DNA of 64,000 bases, taken from assembly GCF_900107125.1 (NCBI RefSeq), contig NZ_FNOU01000002.1, forward strand, positions 186,001-250,000, read 5' to 3'. Origin of the DNA: Eubacterium barkeri (GTDB lineage Bacteria > Bacillota > Clostridia > Eubacteriales > Eubacteriaceae). Positions 8,878 to 17,385 of the stretch are shown one piece after another; position 1 is the stretch's first letter; each line of letters opens with the position of its first letter. Under the pieces are notes generated by a model. It was not told the origin of the DNA. It saw only the letters and a list, made by a program, of their open reading frames with translations, and ran no database searches. A program made the translations under genes and the position numbers.

Positions 8878-11499
8878 ATGTCGAAGAAATGGGTATATTT
8901 ATTCAGTGAAGGTAATGCAGAACAACGCAATTTGCTGGGAGGCAAGGGTGCAAATCTTGCCGAGATGACACGTATTGGGCTACCGGTTCCACAGGGGTTC
9001 ACGGTAACGACAGAAGCCTGTATCGAGTACTTAAATGAGAATAAGCTAACCTATGAAATGATTGGCCAAATCAATACCCATATGCAGAAACTTGAAGAAA
9101 TTGCAGGGAAAAAGTTTGGGGATGAAACCAATCCATTACTGGTTTCCGTGCGCTCAGGTGCCAGAGTTTCCATGCCGGGGATGATGGACACCATTTTGAA
9201 CCTGGGTTTGAATGATCAGACCGTCCTGGGACTCGCGCAAAATACTGGAAATGAACGGTTTGCCTATGATAGCTATCGCCGATTCATTCAAATGTTTGGA
9301 GATGTCGTTCAGGAAATTGATAAGAATAAATTTGAAGCCGTTTTGGATGAAATTAAAGAGCGGGAAGGATTTACCATCGACACTCAGCTCACCACCAAGA
9401 ATCTTCAGGAAATTGTCAAACGTTACGAGGAAATCGTTTTGATGGAAACCGGGAAGCCCTTCCCTCAGGACCCCAGTGCTCAATTATACATGGCAGTGGA
9501 AGCGGTGTTCCGCTCCTGGAATAATCCCCGGGCTTTTGTTTATCGTGATATGAATGACATCCCCCACGATATTGGAACCGCCGTCAACGTCCAATCCATG
9601 GTCTTTGGAAATATGGGGGATGACTCTGGTACTGGCGTGGCCTTTACCCGTGATCCTGCAACTGGCGAAAAAAACCTCTTTGGAGAATTTTTAGTGAACG
9701 CCCAGGGTGAAGATGTCGTCGCTGGGATCCGAACACCCCGTTCCATTGATCAACTTAAAAATGTCATGCCGACGGTTTACACACAGTTTGCAGAAACCGC
9801 TGAATTACTGGAAAAACACTACCATGATATGCAGGACATGGAGTTTACCATCGAAAAAGGTAAACTCTATATGCTCCAAACCCGTAATGGGAAACGAACA
9901 GCAGCGGCCGCCGTACGTTGCGCCGTCGAAATGGTTGAAGAAGGTCTCATCGACAAAAAAACAGCCATTAGCCGTGTCGAACCCCAGGCCTTAGATCAAC
10001 TGCTCCATCCCACCTTTGATGAAGGGGCAGAAAAGAAAGCTGAAGTCCTGACAGAGGGGCTGCCCGCATCACCAGGGGCGGCTACCGGACGGGTGTACTT
10101 TACCGCCGAAGAAGCCAAGGCCGCTGCAGACAATGGGGAAGATGTCATTCTTGTCCGTCAGGAAACTTCACCGGAAGATATTGAAGGGATGTACGCCTCT
10201 AAAGGCATCTTAACCGCCCGTGGCGGCATGACCTCCCATGCAGCTGTTGTCGCCCGGGGAATGGGGACCTGCTGTGTGGCTGGCTGTGACTTTGTTAAAG
10301 TCGATGAAGCACACAAACAATTCCGGGTCGGCACAGACTATATTAAAGAAGGGGATTATATTTCCTTAAACGGGAGTACCGGAAAGGTATACCGTGGTGC
10401 CATCAAGACCCAGGACCCTGAGCTTTCCGGTAATTTTGGAACTCTTATGGAGTGGGCCGATGAGTTCAGAACCATGAAAGTTCGGACTAATGCCGATACT
10501 CCCAGAGATGCTGAAAAGGCCGTGGAATTTGGCGCTGAAGGTATCGGACTTTGCCGTACTGAGCATATGTTCTTTGATGAAGACCGAATCCCCAGTGTGC
10601 GCCGCATGATTTTAAGTAAGAGTGTCGAACAGCGGGAAAAATACCTTGAAGAGCTGTTGCCCATGCAAAAGTCTGACTTCATTGGGATTTATAAAGCCAT
10701 GAGGGAGCTGCCGGTTACTGTGCGTCTCCTGGATCCGCCTCTTCACGAATTCTTGCCCTCTGAGCCGGAAGATATCAAATCATTGGCTGATGATATGGGG
10801 ATGAGCATTGAAGAAATGGAAGCGGATATTGAAGGTTTAAAGGAATTCAACCCCATGCTAGGGCACCGTGGTTGTCGCCTTGCCGTAACCTATCCAGAAA
10901 TTGCTGTTATGCAGACCCGGGCCATTATGGAAGCCGCCATTGAGGTCGCCCAGGAAGAAGACATCACCATTGTACCGGAAATCATGATTCCCCTCGTTGG
11001 GATGATGGGTGAAATGTCCTATGTTGAAGGGATTATCCGGGAAACGGCTGAAAAGGTCAAGGCTGAAAAGGGGAGTGATATCACCTATATGGTCGGAACC
11101 ATGATGGAAATTCCAAGGGCAACCCTAATTGCTGATCAGATTGCAAAGAAGGCTGAATTCTTCAGCTTTGGAACCAATGATCTCACCCAAATGACCTTTG
11201 GCTTCAGCCGTGATGATGCCGGGAAGTTCATTCCTGAGTACAAAGAAAAAGGCATTCTTCCAGGGGATCCCTTCGCCTCCATTGATCAGGAAGGTGTTGG
11301 ACAGCTGGTTTCTAAGGGCGTTGAATTGGGTCGTAAGACAAAAGCTGATTTAAAATGTGGGGTTTGTGGCGAACACGGTGGTGATCCTAAATCCGTTAAG
11401 TTTTTCCACAATGTGGGGCTCAGCTATGTCTCCTGCTCACCCTTTAGAGTTCCCATTGCCCGTTTAGCCGCTGCCCAGGCCGCTATTGAACGTCAATAA
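8878..11499 (+). CDS. ppdK: Pyruvate, phosphate dikinase
   Basis: 873-aa PEP-utilising enzyme interconverting pyruvate + ATP + Pi and PEP + AMP + PPi; the length is typical of bacterial PPDK. N-terminal ATP-grasp domain (LLGGKGANLAEM), central phosphohistidine domain (GGMTSHAAVVARGMGT with the catalytic His near residue 456), and C-terminal TIM barrel (EGIGLCRTEHMFF, MLGHRGCRL, CGVCGEHGGDP). AGGAGG lies 7 nt before the ATG. In anaerobes it can serve glycolysis using PPi or gluconeogenesis. A PPDK-regulatory kinase/phosphatase gene is not adjacent; an HTH-CBS regulator is. Confidence 0.97.
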   Translation: MSKKWVYLFSEGNAEQRNLLGGKGANLAEMTRIGLPVPQGFTVTTEACIEYLNENKLTYEMIGQINTHMQKLEEIAGKKFGDETNPLLVSVRSGARVSMPGMMDTILNLGLNDQTVLGLAQNTGNERFAYDSYRRFIQMFGDVVQEIDKNKFEAVLDEIKEREGFTIDTQLTTKNLQEIVKRYEEIVLMETGKPFPQDPSAQLYMAVEAVFRSWNNPRAFVYRDMNDIPHDIGTAVNVQSMVFGNMGDDSGTGVAFTRDPATGEKNLFGEFLVNAQGEDVVAGIRTPRSIDQLKNVMPTVYTQFAETAELLEKHYHDMQDMEFTIEKGKLYMLQTRNGKRTAAAAVRCAVEMVEEGLIDKKTAISRVEPQALDQLLHPTFDEGAEKKAEVLTEGLPASPGAATGRVYFTAEEAKAAADNGEDVILVRQETSPEDIEGMYASKGILTARGGMTSHAAVVARGMGTCCVAGCDFVKVDEAHKQFRVGTDYIKEGDYISLNGSTGKVYRGAIKTQDPELSGNFGTLMEWADEFRTMKVRTNADTPRDAEKAVEFGAEGIGLCRTEHMFFDEDRIPSVRRMILSKSVEQREKYLEELLPMQKSDFIGIYKAMRELPVTVRLLDPPLHEFLPSEPEDIKSLADDMGMSIEEMEADIEGLKEFNPMLGHRGCRLAVTYPEIAVMQTRAIMEAAIEVAQEEDITIVPEIMIPLVGMMGEMSYVEGIIRETAEKVKAEKGSDITYMVGTMMEIPRATLIADQIAKKAEFFSFGTNDLTQMTFGFSRDDAGKFIPEYKEKGILPGDPFASIDQEGVGQLVSKGVELGRKTKADLKCGVCGEHGGDPKSVKFFHNVGLSYVSCSPFRVPIARLAAAQAAIERQ

Positions 11500-11520
11500 T
11501 CAAGTACACGCATCCAAAAA

Positions 11521-11558
11521 AATCCTAAGGCCGTATCTTGCGACCTTAGGATTTTTTT
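11521..11558 (+). terminator. Terminator after ppdK
   Basis: AATCCTAAGG (11521-11530) pairs with CCTTAGGATT (11544-11553), followed by T7. A near copy in inverted orientation lies at 22623-22660. Minus-strand genes converge from the other side, so it may work in both directions. Confidence 0.9.
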
Positions 11559-11581
11559 AGTAAAGCATATGGATTAATGGA

Positions 11582-12010
11582 TTATTGGAGCATTTCCTTG
11601 GGAATCACCACGACCCCCGCCGCCTTTAAGACCGATGCGGCACGCTCAAGGTCAGAGGTCTTCATGATCACCTGGGGCATTTCACCCTGCCCCCGCATTA
11701 CAAAGGAATAGACATATTCAACATTGATATCCGCATCCGCCAGGATACGAAAAATTTCATGCATGGCACCGAGCTTATCCTCGGGTTCCACCGCGAGGAC
11801 ATCCACCACCCGGGTGACATGTCCCGCTTCTTTTAAGAGGTCAACGGCCTTGTAGGGATCGTCAACCACCATTCGGAGGATGCCAAATTCAGAGCTGTCA
11901 AAAACTGAAATCGCCCGGATGTTGACCCCGCCCCCGGAAACCACTCCGGTGATCGTTGCCAAATGTCCTTTTTTGTTTTCAATAAAAACGGATATCTGTT
12001 TAATTAGCAT
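11582..12010 (-). CDS. Tandem ACT-domain protein
   Basis: 142-aa cytoplasmic protein with two ACT folds (residues 1-70 and 72-142), each beginning with the beta-alpha-beta ACT pattern (ISVFIENKKGHLATITGVV; GAMHEIFRILADADINVEY). Such proteins commonly follow phenylacetate-CoA ligase genes and probably bind an amino or aryl acid. It starts 15 bp after paaK, with AAGGAG before the ATG, and is probably the last gene of that operon. Confidence 0.85.
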   Translation of the reverse strand: MLIKQISVFIENKKGHLATITGVVSGGGVNIRAISVFDSSEFGILRMVVDDPYKAVDLLKEAGHVTRVVDVLAVEPEDKLGAMHEIFRILADADINVEYVYSFVMRGQGEMPQVIMKTSDLERAASVLKAAGVVVIPKEMLQ

Positions 12011-12024
12011 GGTATTCTCCTTAT

Positions 12025-13323
12025 TTATTCATTTCTCAAATCGACCACACGCTTGGCTTTCCCTTCACTTCGTGCCAGGGTCTTGGGTTCCACCAGATGA
12101 ATGGTGGGATGAATCCCCAGAATGGTGTGCAGGGCATTTTTAATTCGGGAGTATAGGGCATCAAGCTGGGTTACGGAATCTAACAAGCTGGCATCGATCA
12201 CCTCAACATCAATTTCAATGCGGTCCAGGTAACCCTTTTTAGAAACGGTGATGAGATAATTACTCCCAATCCCGTCAATGGAAAGGAGGACCTCTTCAAT
12301 CTGGGAGGGGAAGACATTCACCCCGCTGATAATGAGCATGTCATCGGTACGTCCCCCAATTTTAGCAATTCGGGCGGTGGTCCGTCCGCAGCTGCAGGGC
12401 GTGGTATCGATCCGGCTGATATCCTTGGTTCGGTAGCGGATGATGGGAAGGGCTTCCTTAGAAATTGGTGTAATAACCAATTCTCCGGTGGCACCTTCTG
12501 GTAAAACCTCACCCGTATCCGGGTTGATGATTTCTGCAATAAAATGATCCTCATTGAGGTGCATTCCCGTGAGCATTTGGCACTCACCAGCTACCCCCGG
12601 TCCAATGAGCTCAGACATCCCATAATTTTCAGTGGCAAAGATGCCCCAGGCTTCATTGAGCTTTGTCCGCATGGCCTCCGTGGATCCTTCACCTCCGAAA
12701 AGCCCAACCCGCAGTTTAAGGTCCTCTGCGGGATCAAGGCCCATCTCCTGGGCAACCTCTGCCATGTGCAGGGCGTAAGACGGGGTGGCAATTAGTGCAG
12801 TGACATCAAAATCCTTCATGATTTTGATTTGTTTTTTGGTATTCCCACTGGACATTGGAACCACGCCGGCGCCCACCTTCTCAAGGCCCTGGTGAAGCCC
12901 GAAGGCCCCGGTGAACAAGCCATAACCAAAGCTAATTTGAGCGGTATCCTTAGCGGTTACCCCAGCCATGGTGACCAGCCGGGCAATACATTCCCGCCAC
13001 ATTTTCATATCTTTTTTTGTATAGCCTACCACTGTGGGATTCCCAGTAGTTCCTGAGGACGCATGGTATCGGACGATTTTATCCTTGGGTACGGCAAACA
13101 TACCAAAGGGATAGTTTTTACGCAAATCTTCCTTTGTGGTTAATGGCAGAAAGCGCAAATCCTCAAGACTACGAATATCCTCAGGTTTAATGCGGTTTGC
13201 CTTAAAAAGATCGCGATAATAGGGAACATTTTTATAGGTATGCTTGATGGTTTTTTTTAGACGCTTAAACTGCAGCTCCCGGAGCTGTTCCCGATCCATC
13301 GTTTCCTTTAATGACCAAATCAT
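12025..13323 (-). CDS. paaK: Phenylacetate-CoA ligase
   Basis: 432-aa adenylate-forming enzyme that activates phenylacetate or another arylacetate with ATP and CoA. The AMP-binding motif is SSGTTGNPTVVG (about residues 91-102), with later ENYGMSELIGPG and GRTDDMLIISGVNVFP (A8-like region). In anaerobes the ligase and ACT gene usually accompany indolepyruvate ferredoxin oxidoreductase, working on aromatic amino acid fermentation products; the oxidoreductase is not present here. Start fixed by AAAGGAG. Confidence 0.92.
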   Translation of the reverse strand: MIWSLKETMDREQLRELQFKRLKKTIKHTYKNVPYYRDLFKANRIKPEDIRSLEDLRFLPLTTKEDLRKNYPFGMFAVPKDKIVRYHASSGTTGNPTVVGYTKKDMKMWRECIARLVTMAGVTAKDTAQISFGYGLFTGAFGLHQGLEKVGAGVVPMSSGNTKKQIKIMKDFDVTALIATPSYALHMAEVAQEMGLDPAEDLKLRVGLFGGEGSTEAMRTKLNEAWGIFATENYGMSELIGPGVAGECQMLTGMHLNEDHFIAEIINPDTGEVLPEGATGELVITPISKEALPIIRYRTKDISRIDTTPCSCGRTTARIAKIGGRTDDMLIISGVNVFPSQIEEVLLSIDGIGSNYLITVSKKGYLDRIEIDVEVIDASLLDSVTQLDALYSRIKNALHTILGIHPTIHLVEPKTLARSEGKAKRVVDLRNE

Positions 13324-13356
13324 TCTAATTCTCTCTCCTTTATACGAAACATTTGC

Positions 13357-15030
13357 TTAATTCTTTGGGGGACGCCAGCTGCTCTTTAAAGGCACGACCT
13401 GGTTAAACACCGGTGCGCCTGGTTTTGAATATTTGGGGTCCGCGGAAAAGTAACCATTTCTGACAAATTGTACCTTATCAAAGGGCTCTGCCTTCATGGC
13501 CTCTGGTTCCACCCAGGCCTTTATAATCTCCAGGGAATTGGGATCAATCTTTTCTAAGAAGTCTTCAGAAGAGAAAGAAACCCCTTCCTCTAATAAGGGC
13601 TTGAACTGGTGAATTTCACAGGTTTTGCCCTCCACAGCAGAAACCCAGTGGATGGTCCCCTTAACCTTCCGTCCGGTAAAGCCGGTGCCGGATTTGGTTT
13701 CCGGGTCATAGGTACATTTTAATTCGATGACCCGACCGTCGTCATCTTTAATGACTTCGTTACAGGTGATGAAGTATGCTCCCCGCAGCCGAACTTCATT
13801 GCCAGGGAATAAGCGGAAATATTTTTTAACGGGAACCTCCATGAAATCCGAGCGTTCAACGTAAATCTCACGACCAAAGGGCATTTTATGGGTTCCCATT
13901 TCCGGCACATCCAGATTTGTTTCGATTTCAAGCCATTCGATTGTATCCTCTGGATAGTTGGTAATGGTAACCTTCAGGGGATCAAGAACTGCGTTCATCC
14001 GGGGGGCCTTTAGCTTCAAATCATCCCGAATGAAATGCTCCAGCATGGCAAAGTCCACCGTTGAATTCGCCTTGGCCACACCGATTTCTTCACAGAAAGC
14101 TTGGATGGCTTCCGGGGTATATCCCCGTCGGCGCATTCCGCAAATGGTGGCCAGACGCGGATCATCCCATCCATCGGCAATCCCACTATCCACCAGCTGC
14201 TTAAGATAGCGTTTCCCAACGATGGTTTGGGTCAGGTTCAATTTAGCAAATTCAATCTGCCGGGGCGGGGAGACCTGGAAATCGTCCAGGTGCTCAAGGG
14301 TCCAGTTGTAGAAGGGCCGATGATCCTCAAACTCTAAGGTACAGAGGGAATGGGTAATCCCTTCGATGGCATCCTCTACCGGATGGGCGAAATCATACAT
14401 GGGATAAACATACCATTCCTCGCCGGTATTGGGGTGGGTGGTGTGGAGCACCCGGTAGATTACCGGGTCCCGCATATTCATATTGGGGCTGGCCATATCG
14501 ATTTTGGCCCGGAGGACCTTCTGGCCCTCACCGACCTCTCCCTTTTTCATGGCCTGGAACAAGGCGTGGTTTTCTTCCACAGAACGGTTGCGATAAGGAC
14601 TTTCAATGCCAGGCTCAGTCAGTGTCCCCCGGGTTTCACGAATGATATCGGCACTCTGGTCATCCACATAGGCAAGGCCCTTGGCAATCAATTCTTCGGC
14701 ATAAGCAGCCATTTTCGAGAAATAAGAAGACGCAAAATACAATCGGTCATCCCAGTTGATCCCCAACCATTCTAAATCCTTTTTAATGGCATTAACATAT
14801 TCAACATCCTCTTTAATGGGGTTCGTATCATCAAAACGAAGATTGAATTCACCATTATAACGCTTTGCAATGCGATAATTTAAAAGGGCGGCCTTAGCAT
14901 GTCCAATATGCAAGTAGCCATTGGGCTCCGGGGGAAAACGTGTATGAATGGGCGTATCCTCATACACATCATTTCGGAGATCCTCTTCAATGGCATTGAT
15001 TATAAAATTTGTTTTTTCCTTTTTTTCCAT
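13357..15030 (-). CDS. glnS: Glutaminyl-tRNA synthetase
   Basis: 557-aa class I aminoacyl-tRNA synthetase charging tRNA-Gln directly. The HIGH signature is [12 protein letters not shown] (residues 34-45), followed by the GlnRS-typical FRFDDTNP and the C-terminal anticodon-binding beta-barrels. The expected VMSKR version of the KMSKS loop reads IVGKR, retaining the Lys but replacing Met and Ser. GlnRS is patchy in Bacillota, many of which use the GatCAB transamidation route, so it was probably acquired by an ancestor. AGGAG precedes the ATG. Confidence 0.94.
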   Translation of the reverse strand: MEKKEKTNFIINAIEEDLRNDVYEDTPIHTRFPPEPNGYLHIGHAKAALLNYRIAKRYNGEFNLRFDDTNPIKEDVEYVNAIKKDLEWLGINWDDRLYFASSYFSKMAAYAEELIAKGLAYVDDQSADIIRETRGTLTEPGIESPYRNRSVEENHALFQAMKKGEVGEGQKVLRAKIDMASPNMNMRDPVIYRVLHTTHPNTGEEWYVYPMYDFAHPVEDAIEGITHSLCTLEFEDHRPFYNWTLEHLDDFQVSPPRQIEFAKLNLTQTIVGKRYLKQLVDSGIADGWDDPRLATICGMRRRGYTPEAIQAFCEEIGVAKANSTVDFAMLEHFIRDDLKLKAPRMNAVLDPLKVTITNYPEDTIEWLEIETNLDVPEMGTHKMPFGREIYVERSDFMEVPVKKYFRLFPGNEVRLRGAYFITCNEVIKDDDGRVIELKCTYDPETKSGTGFTGRKVKGTIHWVSAVEGKTCEIHQFKPLLEEGVSFSSEDFLEKIDPNSLEIIKAWVEPEAMKAEPFDKVQFVRNGYFSADPKYSKPGAPVFNQVVPLKSSWRPPKN

Positions 15031-15158
15031 GATCTACTCCTACATTGATAAACTCTTCTCATGATATCATAAAAAATAGACGCTGCCCAGTGTGACTTGC
15101 GGTATAATGAAGAAAAAGAAGGACCGATTTTTATTTACGAATTGTTTACTTAATAAAG

Positions 15159-15187
15159 TAGACATGGTTATATCTATTGTATATAAT
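15159..15187 (+). promoter_or_regulatory. Promoter of murT-gatD-glmM operon
   Basis: TAGACA (15159-15164), 17-bp spacer, TATAAT (15182-15187); the murT-like ATG is 40 bp downstream. The 196-bp gap between the divergent glnS and murT genes also holds a TATAAT at about 15103 with no matching -35. Confidence 0.65.
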
Positions 15188-15226
15188 AACCCGGTATGTA
15201 AAAAACGCTGACTGAGGAGGCACACT

Positions 15227-16579
15227 ATGCGCTTTACCTTCGCTTTGTGGTATGCAAAGCTTATAAATAAGTTGATTAATCTGGTGGATAAAAGCAGAGG
15301 GTCGAATCTCTCTGGAGAGCAAGCACTGCGGATCGACCCCCAGATGGTTTCTCATTTTAAAGGCATCAATCCGGATAAGGTCCTTTTTATTACGGGGACC
15401 AATGGAAAATCGAGCTTAACGAACCTGGTTAGCCATATCCTAACGGAACAGGGAAATGTCGTGATTTCAAATCTGGAAGGGGCGAACCTCCTTGCTGGGA
15501 TTGCCACAATCCTGGCCAAGGCTTCCAATATGAAAGGGGAGATATCCGCGGATTATTTAGTATTTGAAACGGACGAACGCTATCTTCCAAAGATTTATGC
15601 CCAACTACCTGCTAAGCACCTGGCCATCACCAATTTACAGAAGGACCAGGTTCAGCGCAATGGCGATCCTGATTTTATCTATCGTATATTACGTTCCTTC
15701 ATCAATTCCGATATGACCCTCTATTTAAATAATGATGAACCACGGTCAAAGTCCTTTGAAGATTTGTCCAATAAGGTTGTGTATTATGGGGTGGAAAAGC
15801 ATGATGAATCCTTTATGAAGGATGACTCTTATCCAACCTTTGCCTGTCCCCATTGTCACCATAAATTAGAATTTGAGTATTATAACACCGATAGTGTTGG
15901 TAAATTCTCCTGTTCCCATTGCCATTTTTCCAGTAATGACGATCCGGGATATTTGCTGCAGAAGATTGACACTGCGGCTAAGACCTTTGAGATGGAAGGA
16001 CAGGCCTTCAACATGCCCTATGATCTTCCCTTCATGCTGTATAACTACAGCGCTGCGGTGGCCATTGCTTCCCATTTTGCTGGACTGCCCACGGAAGACA
16101 CTGCGTCAACCTTTGAAAGCTTCGTCAATGTTGGCGGGCGGTACGAAGTGTTGGAGTATCATGGAAAAACCATTAAATACCTTCGGATTAAGCAGGAAAA
16201 TCCTGAAACCCTTCAAAACTCTTTGAATATCATCGCGTCGGATTCCAGTCGGAAGCTGGTATGTTTGGGGTTGTATCCATTAGTGGATATTGTACCGAAC
16301 TATACCAATACCTTTTATGCCTGGGACTGTGACTTCAAACCACTGGTCCAATCGGATGTCGAAGGATTTTTCTGCTTCTCAAACCCCGTTTGCTACGATA
16401 CCGCCAATCGACTACTCTACGAAGGGGTTGACCCGAAAAACATTCTGATTGAAGATACCAACGATGTCCAGGCTATTTTCAATACCATTGACCAGGCAGA
16501 AACGGACAATATTTATTTAATTACCTGGCTGGAAGATTTTATGAAAATGAAGAAGCATATCATACAGGAGGGTAAATAA
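15227..16579 (+). CDS. murT: MurT-like Mur ligase (lipid II isoglutaminyl synthase subunit family)
   Basis: 450-aa ATP-dependent Mur-ligase relative. P-loop ITGTNGKSS at residues 55-63, ligase signature FETDERYLPK (113-122) and TNLQKDQVQRNGD (135-147), and a four-cysteine zinc ribbon (C207, C210, C229, C232) typical of MurT. In known MurT/GatD it amidates D-Glu of lipid II with ammonia from GatD. The C-terminal domain here departs from the usual MurT blocks: the expected KNPxG region reads ENPETLQ (324-330), and the ADGxDxSW region is reduced to NYTNTFYAWD (358-367). The function may therefore differ. AGGAGG lies 8 nt before the ATG; its stop overlaps the gatD-like start. Confidence 0.8.
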   Translation: MRFTFALWYAKLINKLINLVDKSRGSNLSGEQALRIDPQMVSHFKGINPDKVLFITGTNGKSSLTNLVSHILTEQGNVVISNLEGANLLAGIATILAKASNMKGEISADYLVFETDERYLPKIYAQLPAKHLAITNLQKDQVQRNGDPDFIYRILRSFINSDMTLYLNNDEPRSKSFEDLSNKVVYYGVEKHDESFMKDDSYPTFACPHCHHKLEFEYYNTDSVGKFSCSHCHFSSNDDPGYLLQKIDTAAKTFEMEGQAFNMPYDLPFMLYNYSAAVAIASHFAGLPTEDTASTFESFVNVGGRYEVLEYHGKTIKYLRIKQENPETLQNSLNIIASDSSRKLVCLGLYPLVDIVPNYTNTFYAWDCDFKPLVQSDVEGFFCFSNPVCYDTANRLLYEGVDPKNILIEDTNDVQAIFNTIDQAETDNIYLITWLEDFMKMKKHIIQEGK

Positions 16580-17382
16580 TGAACGCAGAAGCAGTACGGA
16601 TTGCCTGGCTCTTTCCAGATACCCTTTATTTACATGGCGAACGCGGCAATATTCTCGCTTTAACGAAAATGTGTCAGCTGGCAGGTATGGATGTTCAGGT
16701 CGATAAAATCAATTTTGATTCGGTCGACTTTAATCCCATGGATTATGATTTTATATTCTGCCCACCAGGGGAAATGAGCAGCTTTTCCGAGATCATCGAA
16801 TTTCTAAAGCCCAAGAAAGATTTGCTTCGGGCTTTTATCGATTTCAGCAATCCCATGTTAGTCACCGGAACCAGCATCGCATTATGGGGAAAGTCCATTT
16901 TGCGCTCTGATGGCACGACCATCGAAGGCCTCGAAATCATTAATATCGAGGCCTCTGAAAATGATGTTGTCTATGGGGATGACCTGTACTATGCCTGTAA
17001 TTTAGAAGGCTGTCAGCATCCTATTTTTGGCAGCCAAATCCAGATGATGGACATTTTACTGGGTAAGGACGTCGATGCCTTTGGGGAGCTTTACTATGGA
17101 TATGGAAACCATGGCGGTAATACCTTGGAAGGAGCCCTTGTGGACAATGCCGTCTTTACCAACACCCTGGGGCCTGTTCTTGTCCTTAATCCGTGGTTAA
17201 CCCGGGCCTTTGTGGAGATCATTGCGAAAAAGAAGGGCATAGCACTGGACCCTTCATTTCATCCAACCATGGATATTGAGGAAAAATCATATCGGGCTAA
17301 GGTGCGGTTTACCCAGGAAAAACAGACCAATTTAAGTAATTGCCCGATGTTCAATAAAGCGTTTGAAAATGAGGAGGAATAG
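16579..17382 (+). CDS. gatD: GatD-like class I glutamine amidotransferase homologue, active-site residues missing
   Basis: 267-aa protein in the place and fold of GatD, the glutaminase partner of MurT. N-terminal match (IAWLFPDTLYLHGERGNI) and the DGTTIEGLEIIN block (111-122) align well with GatD. The nucleophile elbow, normally CGGYQ, reads VTGTSIALWG (95-104) without a cysteine. The catalytic LHGP motif reads TLGP (196-199). The position of the glutamine-binding Arg is Val in NDVVYGD. Hydrolysis of glutamine by the usual mechanism is therefore unlikely. It overlaps murT by 1 nt and precedes glmM by 3 nt, so it is expressed and stoichiometric with the ligase. It is intact, not a pseudogene. 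Confidence 0.75.
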   Translation: MNAEAVRIAWLFPDTLYLHGERGNILALTKMCQLAGMDVQVDKINFDSVDFNPMDYDFIFCPPGEMSSFSEIIEFLKPKKDLLRAFIDFSNPMLVTGTSIALWGKSILRSDGTTIEGLEIINIEASENDVVYGDDLYYACNLEGCQHPIFGSQIQMMDILLGKDVDAFGELYYGYGNHGGNTLEGALVDNAVFTNTLGPVLVLNPWLTRAFVEIIAKKKGIALDPSFHPTMDIEEKSYRAKVRFTQEKQTNLSNCPMFNKAFENEEE

Positions 17383-17385
17383 AAA

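Noticed and set aside
14350-14775. 141-codon open frame opposite glnS
   Set aside because: It lies entirely inside a well-supported synthetase gene on the other strand, has no ribosome-binding site and no recognisable domain; it is a shadow frame.
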